Part shown: positions 25,131 to 36,138 of the stretch, piece by piece
Layout: each line of letters begins with the position of its first letter
How positions within the stretch are numbered: the stretch's first letter is position 1
From: Myxococcota bacterium
GTDB taxonomy: Bacteria; Myxococcota_A; UBA9160; UBA4427
Length of the DNA stretch: 64,000 nucleotides
NCBI GenBank assembly: GCA_029243605.1
Contig: JAQWRT010000030.1
Coordinates: 62,001 to 126,000 of the forward strand
Direction of reading: 5' to 3'
Notes under the pieces: generated by a model
Seen by the model: only the letters and a program-made list of their open reading frames with translations
The model's database searches: none
Told to the model about the DNA's origin: nothing
Program-made: the position numbers and the translations under genes

Positions 25131-26501
25131 GTGCGCGAGTTGGTTGAGCAAGTCCTGATCGTCGACCCCGACGACTCGGTACGGGGAAAACTGGAGGCCA
25201 CTCTCGGCGAATTCGCGGAGAGCCCGGTCGTCTTTCATCAGGTTCCCGACGCGCCCAAGGCCCTCGCCTACCTCGCCCGACATCCCGTCGACGCAGTGCT
25301 CTGGGATAAGTCTGTGGTTCTTGGCGCTCGCCCGGGGGAAGAGGCCCGACTCTCGCGGGACTTAGCGCCCGGCGCCCTTGTCCTCACCGGCAGAACCGAT
25401 CCCGGCTCCCTCGCCGAAGAGGCCAGGCGTCGCTACGCCTTCGACTGTCTCGAAAAACCGATCCAAAAATCGCGTTTTCTGTTCGTTCTTGATCGAGTCC
25501 GCGAGCGGGCCAAGGCCATGCGCAAACACCGAACACTTCAACTCGCCCTCGACCTAGGCGAAGGCGAGCACGGGATCGTCGCCGCCTCGGACGCGATGAT
25601 CGACGTTCTCGAGCAACTCGAACGCGCCGCCGAGTTTTCCACCCCCGCCCTCATCGTCGGCGAACACGGAACTCGTAAGAAACTCTTTGCCGAAGCGATC
25701 CACGCGCAATCCCTGCGCCGGGCCGGGGCCTTTATCCCTGTGGATTGCCGAAAACCCGGGGCAAAAGCCCTGGACTCCCTCCTGCCTCAGCGCGCCCATG
25801 GCGCCCAGGGTCGGGGGCGAAGTGATCTGGCATCCCTGGTCCACGGCGGAACTCTATTTCTCCACAACGTGGACTCCCTTTCCCTCGATCTCCAGGCCAG
25901 CGTGATCCAGCTGATCCAGGTCGGGGAAATTTCTTTGAACAACCCGGAGGAGACCCGCAGGGTAGACACTCGGGTCCTTGCCTCCACGTCTCGGGACCTG
26001 GACGAGTGCGCCTCATCGGGCACCTTCGACCCCAAACTACTCGACCTGCTCGCCGGCCTTCGAGTGCCCATCCCTCCCCTGCGCGAGCGACGCAGCGACA
26101 TTCCGCTTCTCGTGGACCAGTTCATTTCGGCCTTCGGACAGGACCAGGGTCGGGCTCCGGGCCGACTCTCCCAGGAAGCCCTACGCCGTCTCTGCGAATA
26201 CTCTTGGCCGGGCAATGTTCAGGAACTGCGCAACGCTCTCGAGCGCGCCGTACTCCTGGCTCCCCATAGTGAAATCAACCTCGCGTATCTTCCCCACGCG
26301 ATTGTCGAAGACCAAGGTGTGCCCCTGGCCGAGAGCGGCGAGAGCTTCGCCCTTAAACCGGCTCGTCAGGCATTCGAAACTCGAATTATCCGCCGGGCCC
26401 TCGCCGCCACCGGTGGCAACCGAACCCAGACGGCCAAGCTTCTCGGAATTAGCCACCGCAGCCTGCTCTACAAGCTGAAGAACCTGAACTTGCAGGACTG
26501 A
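25131..26501 (+). CDS. degenerate NtrC-type regulator (receiver, dead AAA+, Fis HTH)
   Basis: A 456-residue protein with the three-part architecture of a sigma-54 activator. The receiver (about 8-125) keeps Asp59 and the KP pair at 109-110. The AAA+ domain (about 150-395) is degraded: Walker A reads GEHGTRKK (177-184) instead of GESGTGKE, Walker B reads GGTLFLHN (239-246) with Asp and Glu replaced, and there is no GAFTGA loop (QRAHGAQGRG is there instead). The C-terminal Fis helix-turn-helix (about 415-450, NRTQTAKLLGISHRSLLYKL) is intact. It probably binds DNA without activating sigma-54. GTG start; a TTG three codons later is an alternative. It sits convergent to pilR and divergent from pilM. 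Confidence 0.85.
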   Translation: MRELVEQVLIVDPDDSVRGKLEATLGEFAESPVVFHQVPDAPKALAYLARHPVDAVLWDKSVVLGARPGEEARLSRDLAPGALVLTGRTDPGSLAEEARRRYAFDCLEKPIQKSRFLFVLDRVRERAKAMRKHRTLQLALDLGEGEHGIVAASDAMIDVLEQLERAAEFSTPALIVGEHGTRKKLFAEAIHAQSLRRAGAFIPVDCRKPGAKALDSLLPQRAHGAQGRGRSDLASLVHGGTLFLHNVDSLSLDLQASVIQLIQVGEISLNNPEETRRVDTRVLASTSRDLDECASSGTFDPKLLDLLAGLRVPIPPLRERRSDIPLLVDQFISAFGQDQGRAPGRLSQEALRRLCEYSWPGNVQELRNALERAVLLAPHSEINLAYLPHAIVEDQGVPLAESGESFALKPARQAFETRIIRRALAATGGNRTQTAKLLGISHRSLLYKLKNLNLQD

Positions 26502-26528
26502 CGCGAGGAGCGGCCGAGCCGCGGACGG

Positions 26529-26572
26529 AGCCAACCAAAGAGGGCTAGAGCGGGCTGGCTCTAGCATTTGGC

Positions 26573-26573
<1 letters not shown>
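26529..26573. terminator. bidirectional hairpin between convergent regulators
   Basis: A perfect 7-bp stem GCTAGAG/CTCTAGC (26544-26550 and 26559-26565) is nested inside AGCCAA/TTGGCT outer arms (26529-26534 and 26568-26573). It lies between the stop codons of the NtrC-like gene and pilR and could stop transcription from both sides. Confidence 0.55.
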
Positions 26574-27985
<1,412 letters not shown>

Positions 27986-28000
27986 GTGCCTTCTCCTAAC

Positions 28001-29719
28001 TCATCCTACGCTCGGCAAGCAGACGCGAAAAGTCGTTCCTCCCTCCCGGCTTTCGACCCGGATCGAGCCTCCGTGTCCCTCCACCACCCTGTGGACTGTG
28101 GCCAGGCCGAGCCCGGTGCCCTCGGCCTTGGTGGTAAAGAAGGGTTCGAAGATTCTGCCCTGGTCCTCCGGAAGAATGCCTACGCCTGTGTCCGAGACGG
28201 CAATCTCCACGCCCGTCCCGTTCGCAACCTGCCGCAAATTGTCACTCCATTCCCCTTTTCGGCCATCGGGCTGCCAATCTTGAGCCGGATCGATCAGTGC
28301 GGGCACAACCGAGAGACTGAGGACGCCCCCCTTGGGCATGGCGTGGACGCCGTTGATCGCCAGATTCCAGAGGACCTGCTTGAGCTGATCCCGATCGGCC
28401 ATGGCGGCGAGGGTCTCGCTGCCCTCGCATACCAGTTCCACTTCGTCGGGCTTGGAGGCCTCGAGCAGTTCGCGCATCTCCTCGAGCAGCGCGCGCACGG
28501 GCACCGGCTCGAGAGTCGGGGGAACCGGCCGCGAATATTGGAGAAATTGCCCGATCAACGTATTTAGGCGTTCCGTCTCCCGCAGCACGATATCCATCAG
28601 CCGACCCGAATCCGGATCCTCTTCCCGAGCCGAAGCACCGCCGGCTTTCAAGATCTGGATGGAGCCCGAGATAGAGGCCAGAGGATTTCGAATCTCGTGG
28701 GCGATCTTCGCCGCCATCTCCCCCACGGCAGCAAGCCTTTCGGCACTCCTGAGCTCGAGTTCCATGGCAGCGATGGCGGTCACATTCTGAAAGATCACCA
28801 CGTGGCCTCTCGGCCGATCGTCATGGCCCTTGAGAACCGATGCGGCGACTCCGAGAGAGAGCTGCTCGCCCAGAGCATTCTCGTATTCGAGACTCGCCCG
28901 GGGTGCTCGTAGAGAGCGACGGGGCTGGCTCGAGGCCGCGAGAATGCTGCTCGTCCCCGGGATCACCTCCTCCAGGGGGCGACCCATGACCCCGGACTGA
29001 GAGTAGCCTGTAATGCGCTCGGCCTCGGGGTTGAACGATGTGATGCGCCCGTTCTCGTCGCTCGTCAGTAGGCCACTCATGATGCTTTCCACGGTTTGCC
29101 CGTAGAGTTCGCGCAACTCGCCAAGATCCGAGGTCTTCTTGTCCAGGGCTCGGCCGGTACGACTCAGCTCCCGGGAAAGAAAGCTCGCCAGGGCAGCCAC
29201 CAGGGACAGGGCCCCGACACGAACGCTCCATGCCGCAGCGAGAACCCACAGAGGAGCCCGGGCATAGTTGGTCCCATGGCTCTCGATCAGGCCAGAGTGG
29301 CTCGCCAGCAGCAAGGCCCCATAGGCCAGGGTACTGAAACCGGCGGCTGTCATGGCGCCGGAGCGCTCCCAAAGCATGGCGCCATAGATCGCCACGATGA
29401 GGTAGAGAAAAGTAAAGAAGGATTCGGGATCCCCGGAAAAATGCACCAGCGACGTCACCATCGCGACGTCGAGAGCAATCTGGGTCACGATAAAACTACG
29501 CGAAGGGCCGCGGGCCTTGAGCCAGATTGAACTGGCAATAATACCGACGAAGCTCGCAGCAATGGTCAGGTAGAAGCCAAGGCGCGCCGCATCGGAAAGG
29601 CCCTGCCCCGCCCAATCGAGGCCGAGCACAAGGCCGAGCCCCAAAGCCCCCAGGGCCAGGCGGGCAAAGAGAACACGCCGGCAGCGTGCTCGATCTTCAG
29701 GGCCTTCTGAAACCAACAT
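28001..29719 (-). CDS. pilS: pilus sensor histidine kinase PilS
   Basis: A 572-residue membrane histidine kinase. About six membrane segments fill residues 15-195 (for example LALGALGLGLVLGLDW and FFTFLYLIVAIYGAMLW). A PAS domain follows (about 215-330, ITSFNPEAERITGYSQ), then the dimerisation helix with the phospho-acceptor His in KIAHEIRNPLASISG (about residue 340), and the ATPase domain with DTGVGILPEDQGRIFEPFF and GTGLGLATVHRVVEGHGG. It belongs to the pilC-pilS-pilR run and is the cognate kinase of PilR. Confidence 0.93.
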   Translation of the reverse strand: MLVSEGPEDRARCRRVLFARLALGALGLGLVLGLDWAGQGLSDAARLGFYLTIAASFVGIIASSIWLKARGPSRSFIVTQIALDVAMVTSLVHFSGDPESFFTFLYLIVAIYGAMLWERSGAMTAAGFSTLAYGALLLASHSGLIESHGTNYARAPLWVLAAAWSVRVGALSLVAALASFLSRELSRTGRALDKKTSDLGELRELYGQTVESIMSGLLTSDENGRITSFNPEAERITGYSQSGVMGRPLEEVIPGTSSILAASSQPRRSLRAPRASLEYENALGEQLSLGVAASVLKGHDDRPRGHVVIFQNVTAIAAMELELRSAERLAAVGEMAAKIAHEIRNPLASISGSIQILKAGGASAREEDPDSGRLMDIVLRETERLNTLIGQFLQYSRPVPPTLEPVPVRALLEEMRELLEASKPDEVELVCEGSETLAAMADRDQLKQVLWNLAINGVHAMPKGGVLSLSVVPALIDPAQDWQPDGRKGEWSDNLRQVANGTGVEIAVSDTGVGILPEDQGRIFEPFFTTKAEGTGLGLATVHRVVEGHGGSIRVESREGGTTFRVCLPSVG

Positions 29720-29780
29720 TATCCCTCCGCGAGCCCCGCACCTTGGTCTGCGCAGGCCCCTCGTCCCCCCAACAGGGCCG

Positions 29781-30992
29781 TCAGTTGATCGAATCCGCGA
29801 TCGTAAAAATGGGCAAGTACATGGCGATCAGAATGGTGCCGATGGAGCCTCCCATGAACACCATCATCACGGGCTCGAGCATCGACGTCAGGGCGCCCAC
29901 AGCCACATCCACCTCATCGTCGTAGAAATCCGCGATCTTCGTCAACATGATCTCCATGGAGCCGGTCTCCTCACCCACCGCCACCATCTGAACCATCATG
30001 CCGGGAAAGACCCGGGAGTTCTGCAAGGGCTCGGCAATGGTCTTGCCCTCGGTAATCGAGGCCCGAGTCGCCTGGAGTTCCTCTTCGATAATGAGGTTAC
30101 CCGCCGTTCGGGCGACAATGTCCAGGCCGTCGAGAATCGGAACACCACTGGAAATCATGGTACCCAGGGTGCGAGTGAATCGAGCGACCGCCACCTTCTT
30201 GATGATGTTGCCGAAGATGGGCAAGCGCAACGCGAGCTTATCCGTCTGGTAGTGAAAGCTGGGGATACGCTTCCGGGCTTGGCTGAAGGCAGTGAAAGCC
30301 AGGAAACACCCACCCGCCAGGTACAGAACGTTCACCTGAAGCCACTCGCTCAAGCTGATGACCATCAGGGTCGGCCCAGGCAAGCTGCCGCCGAAATCCT
30401 CGAACATCTTCTGAAAGACGGGGATCACCTTGACGAGAAGAAGGACGATACACGCCAGGGCCACCACCGAAATTGTGGCGGGGTAAACCATGGCGCCCTT
30501 CAATTGCTTGGTGAGCTTGTCCTGCTTCTCGAGTTGAAGGGCCAGGCGATTAAGAATCGTATCCAGAATCCCGCCCACCTCGCCCGCCGCGACAAGATTG
30601 ACGTAGAGCGAATCAAAAACCTTCGGATGTTTGGCCAGGGCCTCGGCAAAGGTCGCCCCGGATTCGACATCGGCTCGAACCCCGTTGATGGTTCGCTTGA
30701 AGGTCACATTCTCCTGCTGGTCGCCGAGGATATGCAGGCACTGCACGAGAGGCAGGCCCGCGTCCACCATGACGGAGAACTGGCGCGTAAAAACGACGAG
30801 ATCCTTGACAGTCACCTTGGGCTGGAGAAAGGTGAAGATCTCGCTGATATCCTTGGGCTTCTCTTTGACTTTGCCGGGGGTAATGCCTTGAGCGCGAAGC
30901 TGAGCCGAAGCGATCTCGACGCTCTTGGCCTCCATCTCGCCCTTGCGCGTCCCGCCATCTCGGGTCTTCCCCGACCAGACGTAAACCGCCAT
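29781..30992 (-). CDS. pilC: type IV pilus inner-membrane platform protein PilC
   Basis: A 403-residue polytopic protein with two T2SSF domains (about 70-195 and 270-395), each ending in membrane helices (VVALACIVLLLVKVIPVFQK and VMMVFMGGSIGTILIAMYLP). The N-terminus VYVWSGKTRDGGTRKGEMEA is typical. PilC is turned by PilB and PilT to add or remove pilins. It lies 68 bases after pilT. Confidence 0.95.
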   Translation of the reverse strand: MAVYVWSGKTRDGGTRKGEMEAKSVEIASAQLRAQGITPGKVKEKPKDISEIFTFLQPKVTVKDLVVFTRQFSVMVDAGLPLVQCLHILGDQQENVTFKRTINGVRADVESGATFAEALAKHPKVFDSLYVNLVAAGEVGGILDTILNRLALQLEKQDKLTKQLKGAMVYPATISVVALACIVLLLVKVIPVFQKMFEDFGGSLPGPTLMVISLSEWLQVNVLYLAGGCFLAFTAFSQARKRIPSFHYQTDKLALRLPIFGNIIKKVAVARFTRTLGTMISSGVPILDGLDIVARTAGNLIIEEELQATRASITEGKTIAEPLQNSRVFPGMMVQMVAVGEETGSMEIMLTKIADFYDDEVDVAVGALTSMLEPVMMVFMGGSIGTILIAMYLPIFTIADSIN

Positions 30993-31060
30993 CTTTTCTA
31001 CCCCCCGGCTGCCTCCCGGCAGCCCTGTGATTCATCGGCGACCGATCGGCCACCCCGCGC

Positions 31061-32164
31061 TCAACTCGCCATTGCCTTTCGCTCGGGGTTTGCCGCCGAG
31101 GACTGGTTCATTACGAGTTTCTTGAGTTCTTCGACATCGGGACTCCGGCCACGGGCCGCGTCCAAGGAAATTACCTTGGAACCCACCAGGCCGGCGAGCG
31201 ATTGATTCATGGTCTGCATACCAAATTTCCCCTGTCCCATCTGCATCGACGAGTAGATCTGATGAATTTTATCCTCGCGAATGAGATTACGGATGGCGGG
31301 ATTTGGCACCATCACCTCGAGAGCCAGAGCCCGCCCCTTGCCCGAGGCCCTGGGAATCAGGGTCTGAGACAGGACACCTTCGAGTACAAAGGAAAGCTGC
31401 TGCCGAATCTGGGATTGCTGATAGGGCGGGAATACGTCGACGATCCGATTAATGGATTGAACCGCTGAGTTCGTATGCAGGGTCGCAAAGGCAAGGTGGC
31501 CCGTCTCGGCAACGGTCAGGGCCGCCTCGATGGTCTCCAGATCTCTCAACTCACCGATCAGGCAAACATCGGGATCCTGGCGCAAAATGTATTTGAGAGC
31601 CGCCTTGAAGCTGCTGGTATCCGCGCCGATCTCGCGCTGGTTGACCACACAGGACTTATGGCTGTGGATATATTCGATGGGGTCCTCGATGGTCACGATG
31701 TGCTCGTTCCGCTCCTGGTTGATCTGATCGATGATCGTGGCCAGGGTCGTGGACTTGCCCGAACCGGTGGGACCGGTCACCAGAATCAATCCGCGGGGTT
31801 TCTGCGCCAGTTCCGAGACGATGGGCGGGAGGCCCAATTCTTCGAATCCCATAATTTTGAAGGGGATCGCCCGAAAGGCGCCCGCGACGTTCCCGCGCTG
31901 GACGAAGACGTTGCCGCGAAAGCGGGAAAGCTTCTGGACACCGAAGGAGAGGTCGAGTTCGCTCTCCTCTTCAAATTTGTGCTTCTGGGAATCGGTCAGA
32001 ATGGAATAGCAGAGCTGCTTCGTTTCCTGGGGACCCAGGGCAGGAAGCTTCAGGGGCCGCAACTTTCCGTCGATTCGCAATTGGGGAGGCGTCCCCGCGG
32101 TAATGTGGAGATCGCTCGCCCCCTGCTCGATCATGGTTTTCAAGAGTTGATGCATGTTGGCCAT
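31061..32164 (-). CDS. pilT: type IV pilus retraction ATPase PilT
   Basis: A 367-residue hexameric ATPase that powers pilus retraction. Begins MANMHQLLKTMIEQGASDLH; Walker A GPTGSGKST, Asp box ITIEDPIEYIH, Walker B GELRDLETIEAALT and the His box TGHLAFATLHTNSA. The C-terminal motif near LIREDKIHQIYSSMQMG matches the PilT AIRNLIRE region. The ATG at 32164 has AAGGAA 9 bases upstream; longer in-frame sequence overlaps pilB and is not homologous. Confidence 0.96.
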   Translation of the reverse strand: MANMHQLLKTMIEQGASDLHITAGTPPQLRIDGKLRPLKLPALGPQETKQLCYSILTDSQKHKFEEESELDLSFGVQKLSRFRGNVFVQRGNVAGAFRAIPFKIMGFEELGLPPIVSELAQKPRGLILVTGPTGSGKSTTLATIIDQINQERNEHIVTIEDPIEYIHSHKSCVVNQREIGADTSSFKAALKYILRQDPDVCLIGELRDLETIEAALTVAETGHLAFATLHTNSAVQSINRIVDVFPPYQQSQIRQQLSFVLEGVLSQTLIPRASGKGRALALEVMVPNPAIRNLIREDKIHQIYSSMQMGQGKFGMQTMNQSLAGLVGSKVISLDAARGRSPDVEELKKLVMNQSSAANPERKAMAS

Positions 32165-32198
32165 GAGTTTTCCGTTCCTTGCCCAGGAGAGGGGCGTA

Positions 32199-33902
32199 TC
32201 AGGCGTTATCGGCGGTGGAGACTCGGTGGACTTCGCTGAGGGTCGTGACGCCCTGCAGCAGTTTATTGAGTGCACTCCTCCTCAGAGTCATCATGCCGCC
32301 ACGAATCGCTTCGCGTTTCAGTTCGGCGGTAGATGCCCCGTTGAGGACGAAATCCTTAATCGACTCAGTCAGAACCATCACCTCATAGATAGCGACCCGC
32401 CCTTTGTATCCGGTTTCTGAGCAACTCGTGCAACCGGCACCCTTGACGGGCTCAAAGCCCTCGATCTCTTCGGCGTTCAGCCCGGAAGCCAGAAGCTCAT
32501 CCCGCCCCAGATCGAGATCCTTCTCGACGCAGTCCGGGCAAATGCGCCGGGCCAGACGCTGGGCCACGATGCAGTTGACGGCCGATGAAACAAGGAAGGG
32601 TTCGATACCCATATTCAGGAGACGATTGACCGTCGAAGGTGCATCATTGGTATGCAGGGTGGAAAGCACCATGTGGCCGGTGAGAGCGGCCTTCACGCCG
32701 ATCTCCGCCGTCTCGAAATCGCGAATCTCACCCACCATGATGATATCCGGGTCCTGGCGGAGAAACGATCGGAGCGCGGCGGCAAAATTTAGGCCGATAT
32801 CCTCGTGCATCTGCACCTGGTTGATGCCACCCAGATTGAACTCCACGGGATCCTCAGCAGTCGAAATATTCTCACCCACCCCATTCAATTCCGAGAGAGC
32901 GGAGTAGAGCGTCGTCGTCTTGCCAGAACCCGTGGGTCCGGTCACCAGCACCATGCCGAAGGGCTGGTGAATGCTCTCTTTGAATTCTTTCAACTGCGCG
33001 GATTCAAAGCCCAATTTCGTCATATCGAGCTGAAGGTTGCTCTTGTCGAGGAGGCGCAAAACGATCTTTTCGCCAAAGAGCGTCGGGAGAACCGATACGC
33101 GAAAGTCCATCTCCCGACCCTTTCCGAGCTTGAGCTTGATCCGACCGTCCTGAGGCAGTCGACGCTCGGCAATATCGAGTTCGGACATGATTTTCAGGCG
33201 TGAGGTAATGGCGTTCCGCAACTTGATGGGCGGCTTCATCACCTCGTAAAGAATCCCGTCGATTCGGTAACGAACCCGGAAGCTCTTCTCGTAGGGTTCG
33301 ACATGGATATCCGAAGCCTCTTTTTTGATGGCATCGGTCAGGATGAGATTCACCAGCTTGACTACCGGAGCGTCTTCCGCTTCGTTGGTTGCCAGGGTCG
33401 GATCGAAATCATCCTCTTCGGTGACGAAGTCAATTCCCGCATCGTCGAAGCCCGCCATCACCTGGTCGAGCAAATCATCCCGGTCGTAATGGGTTTCGAT
33501 CGTGCGACGAATCGCCTCTTCCCCGGCGACTACCGGCTGAATGTTGTAGCCGGTGAGGAATTTAATGTCGTCGAGAGCGAAGATATTCGAGGGATCGGCG
33601 GTGGCGAGGATCAGGGTCGAGCCCGCCCGGCTGATCGGGATCACGTTGTGCTTCTGGGCAACCTCGTGGGGGATCAAGGCCACCACTTCGGGGTCGATCT
33701 CAACCTCTTCGAGATCCATCGAGGGAACGCCATACTGCTTGGCGACAAAATCCGTCAGCTCGCTCTCGTCCAGAAAACCCAGCTGGGTAATCTGCGCACC
33801 GAGGCGCTGCCCCTTGACGGCTGCCTCGTCCCGGGCTTTCGAGAGCTGGTCTGCGGAGAGCAAATTCTCCTTCACCAGCAGCTGACCGATTCGCTCGTTC
33901 AA
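32199..33902 (-). CDS. pilB: type IV pilus extension ATPase PilB
   Basis: A 567-residue hexameric ATPase that drives pilus assembly. N-terminal MshEN-type domain (about 1-150), then the GspE/PilB ATPase core with Walker A GPTGSGKTTTLYSALSELN, Asp box STAEDPVEFNL and Walker B VGEIRDFETAEIG. A zinc site is formed by CPDC and CTSC in the C-terminal third. The TTG start at 33902 is 8 bases after GGGGAG. It heads the pilB-pilT-pilC-pilS-pilR run. Confidence 0.96.
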   Translation of the reverse strand: MNERIGQLLVKENLLSADQLSKARDEAAVKGQRLGAQITQLGFLDESELTDFVAKQYGVPSMDLEEVEIDPEVVALIPHEVAQKHNVIPISRAGSTLILATADPSNIFALDDIKFLTGYNIQPVVAGEEAIRRTIETHYDRDDLLDQVMAGFDDAGIDFVTEEDDFDPTLATNEAEDAPVVKLVNLILTDAIKKEASDIHVEPYEKSFRVRYRIDGILYEVMKPPIKLRNAITSRLKIMSELDIAERRLPQDGRIKLKLGKGREMDFRVSVLPTLFGEKIVLRLLDKSNLQLDMTKLGFESAQLKEFKESIHQPFGMVLVTGPTGSGKTTTLYSALSELNGVGENISTAEDPVEFNLGGINQVQMHEDIGLNFAAALRSFLRQDPDIIMVGEIRDFETAEIGVKAALTGHMVLSTLHTNDAPSTVNRLLNMGIEPFLVSSAVNCIVAQRLARRICPDCVEKDLDLGRDELLASGLNAEEIEGFEPVKGAGCTSCSETGYKGRVAIYEVMVLTESIKDFVLNGASTAELKREAIRGGMMTLRRSALNKLLQGVTTLSEVHRVSTADNA

Positions 33903-33945
33903 GAGCCGTGCTCCCCTTCTGCGCCTTTTTTGGTTGGGTCAACGC

Positions 33946-33962
33946 GGCAAATAAGCCGCCAA
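33946..33962 (-). promoter_or_regulatory. weak sigma-54-like element upstream of pilB
   Basis: On the minus strand TTGGCGGCTTATTTGCC has TTGGC and TTTGC with GG-to-GC spacing correct for sigma-54, about 44 bases before the pilB start. The intervening CACG is not conserved, and GCGGC/GCCGC arms make a hairpin equally possible. Confidence 0.3.
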
Positions 33963-33998
33963 CCCTGCGATTTTCTATCGGCCTGCCGCTCCAGAACT

Positions 33999-35081
33999 TT
34001 ACTCCGGCCCCCGGCTCAGCTCAAAGCCATCCCCTCGGGAAAAGGCCGCGTAGAGCAGCCCCTGAGCGGTGAGGGTGACCCAGAAAATGAGCCAGACCAC
34101 CACCCCCAGGGCCAGTGCCGTGGGTTTGGCGACCCCAAACGGGACCAGCACCGCGGTAAAAGCCAGCTGATAGGGCCCGATGAAGCCCGGTGCCGACGGA
34201 ATCGCCACCGCTGCCCCGACGGCACCCAACAGGATCCAGGCGTGGACGAGGGTTTCCAGAGGCCCCCCCATCTCGATGCCGAAAAAGTAAAAACCCAGCA
34301 AGATCGGTGCAGTTCCGGTGACCAGCCAAATCATGACCGAGTCCAGGGCGATCCAGAGCAGGTGACGGCCGCCCCGAAGCGCTCCGAGCCCCTCGACAAA
34401 TGCGTGCATCGCCGACTCGAGGCTGATCTGAATCCCCTTCGGCAGAACCCGGGCGCAAAGCAGGGCCAAGCGGATGGTCTGGGCCGGGGCTAGGCGCAAG
34501 AGGACCAGCACGAAGACCGGGGCCGCCGCCGCGGGGATCAGCAGCATGGCCCCCTGCCCGAGGATGCGCGTGAGTTCCGAGGGCCCGTCGGGACCGGCGG
34601 GCGCCGCGCTCGCCAGGTAGCCGAGCCCCCCGAGCGCCATGGCCAAGACCGTCACGGCATCGAGAACCCGCTCCAAGGCGATGGTCCCCACCACCGAGGC
34701 CAGGGGAATTTTCGCCCCCCGTGCCAGGGTCCAGGCACGGATCAACTCGCCCACCCGCAAAGGCAGCAAATTATTCCCGGCAAAGCCCAGCGCGGTCGAG
34801 CGATAGAGCATCGAACGCGGAACCTCGGCCACGGGCTGCACCAGGTAGCGCCAGCGCAGGGCCCTGAAATAAACGCTCAGCAAATAGCAGGGGGCCGAAA
34901 GAGCGAACAGGCTCCAAAAGTGGGCCCCCTCGATGGCCTGGGCCACTTCCGCCAGGGGGATCCCCCGAACGGCGAGCCAGACACAGAAGCCGGTAATCCC
35001 GAACCCCAGCCAAACCCGCCAATCCGAAATCCGGGGCACCCAACGCCCGGCCCCGAGCTCTGGATCGGGTGCGGAAGTCAC
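33999..35081 (-). CDS. YbhN/AglD-type integral membrane protein (flippase-like, UPF0104)
   Basis: A 360-residue polytopic protein of the lysylphosphatidylglycerol synthase transmembrane (UPF0104) family. About eight membrane segments are visible (GFGITGFCVWLAVRGI, FALSAPCYLLSVYFRALRW, and so on). Family marks are LRWRYLVQP, ALGFAGNNLLPLRVGELIRA and the late SAPGFIGPYQLAF. Relatives are thought to move or tether lipid-linked molecules; no aminoacyl-transfer domain is present. The GTG start at 35081 overlaps the ribF stop in GTGA, so it is coupled to ribF; the longer frame reads through ribF and is not credible. Confidence 0.8.
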   Translation of the reverse strand: MTSAPDPELGAGRWVPRISDWRVWLGFGITGFCVWLAVRGIPLAEVAQAIEGAHFWSLFALSAPCYLLSVYFRALRWRYLVQPVAEVPRSMLYRSTALGFAGNNLLPLRVGELIRAWTLARGAKIPLASVVGTIALERVLDAVTVLAMALGGLGYLASAAPAGPDGPSELTRILGQGAMLLIPAAAAPVFVLVLLRLAPAQTIRLALLCARVLPKGIQISLESAMHAFVEGLGALRGGRHLLWIALDSVMIWLVTGTAPILLGFYFFGIEMGGPLETLVHAWILLGAVGAAVAIPSAPGFIGPYQLAFTAVLVPFGVAKPTALALGVVVWLIFWVTLTAQGLLYAAFSRGDGFELSRGPE

Positions 35082-36064
35082 GAGTTGGGCTCGGCGAAAT
35101 TCGCCACTGCACCGGGGTGGGCGCCGAGCCATTCCCGCAGCCCTTCGACGTCCCGGCCAATTTGCTCGCCCAAGGCTTCCACCGACTCGAATTTACGCTC
35201 GGCGCGCAGCAGAGAGAGAAAAGCGAGATCGATTTTTCGCCCATAGAGATCGCCCGAAAAGTCCAGCAGGTGGGCTTCGGCGACCAAATCGCGCTGGTCG
35301 TCGAAAGTGGGGCGATAGCCCAGGTTGGTGACCGCGGGGAAAACTTCCCCCCGGCCGGGTGTCCCCTCGTCGAGAAAGCGAACCGCGCAGGCGTAGACCC
35401 CTGGGCTCGGCAGAATTTCATTTTCTGGCGCGAGATTGGCGGTGGGAAATCCCATTCCCCGACCGCGTTGCATTCCCTGAACCACGCTGCCCCGGGCGCT
35501 GAAAGGCCTTCCCAGCAACTCGCCGGCCTCCTGGACCTCGCCCCGGCTCAGAAGATCCCGCACTCGGGTCGAATTGACACTGCGCTCGGCCACGGTGATC
35601 TCGGGAATAATCGTCACCGAAAAGCCCAGCTTGGGACCGGTCTCCGCCAGCAGGCGCATGGAGCCCTCTCGATCCTTGCCGAAGTGAAAATCGTAACCGA
35701 CATACACTTCACGGGGAGCGATTCGCCGGTGAATATACTCGTGGACGAAAACCTCCGGCGGAGTGCGAGCGAACTCGAGATCGAAGGGTTCGACGATCAC
35801 GACATCGATCTCGGAGTCCGCCAGGAGCTCGACCTTCTGCTCCAGGGTGGTCAGCAAGCTCGGCCCGCTATCCGGCGACAACACTTTTCTCGGATGGGGA
35901 TCGAAGGTCAACAGGACCGCCTCGCCTCCCAACGAACGGGCGCGACCGACTACGGTTTCCAGAATCGATCGGTGGCCAAGGTGAACCCCGTCGAAATTCC
36001 CGATGGTGAGCACCGGGTCCTTGATCCGGCGCGAAAGCGCCCCTGTCCCACGAACGAGTTCCAC
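35078..36064 (-). CDS. ribF: bifunctional riboflavin kinase / FAD synthetase
   Basis: Makes FMN and FAD from riboflavin. 328 residues. The N-terminal FAD synthetase part has LTIGNFDGVHLGHRSIL and a late NSTRVRDLLSRGEV; the C-terminal kinase part has GRGMGFPTANL and EAHLLDFSGDLYGRKI. Length is normal for the family. The downstream YbhN-type gene is coupled by a 4-base overlap. Confidence 0.96.
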   Translation of the reverse strand: MELVRGTGALSRRIKDPVLTIGNFDGVHLGHRSILETVVGRARSLGGEAVLLTFDPHPRKVLSPDSGPSLLTTLEQKVELLADSEIDVVIVEPFDLEFARTPPEVFVHEYIHRRIAPREVYVGYDFHFGKDREGSMRLLAETGPKLGFSVTIIPEITVAERSVNSTRVRDLLSRGEVQEAGELLGRPFSARGSVVQGMQRGRGMGFPTANLAPENEILPSPGVYACAVRFLDEGTPGRGEVFPAVTNLGYRPTFDDQRDLVAEAHLLDFSGDLYGRKIDLAFLSLLRAERKFESVEALGEQIGRDVEGLREWLGAHPGAVANFAEPNS

Positions 36065-36138
36065 TCTGGCCTCTCTCCAAGCTCTCGATCCGCGGCCTGA
36101 CGCGGGATTCAGCGAGGGCCACGTGCGTGACCCGTACC

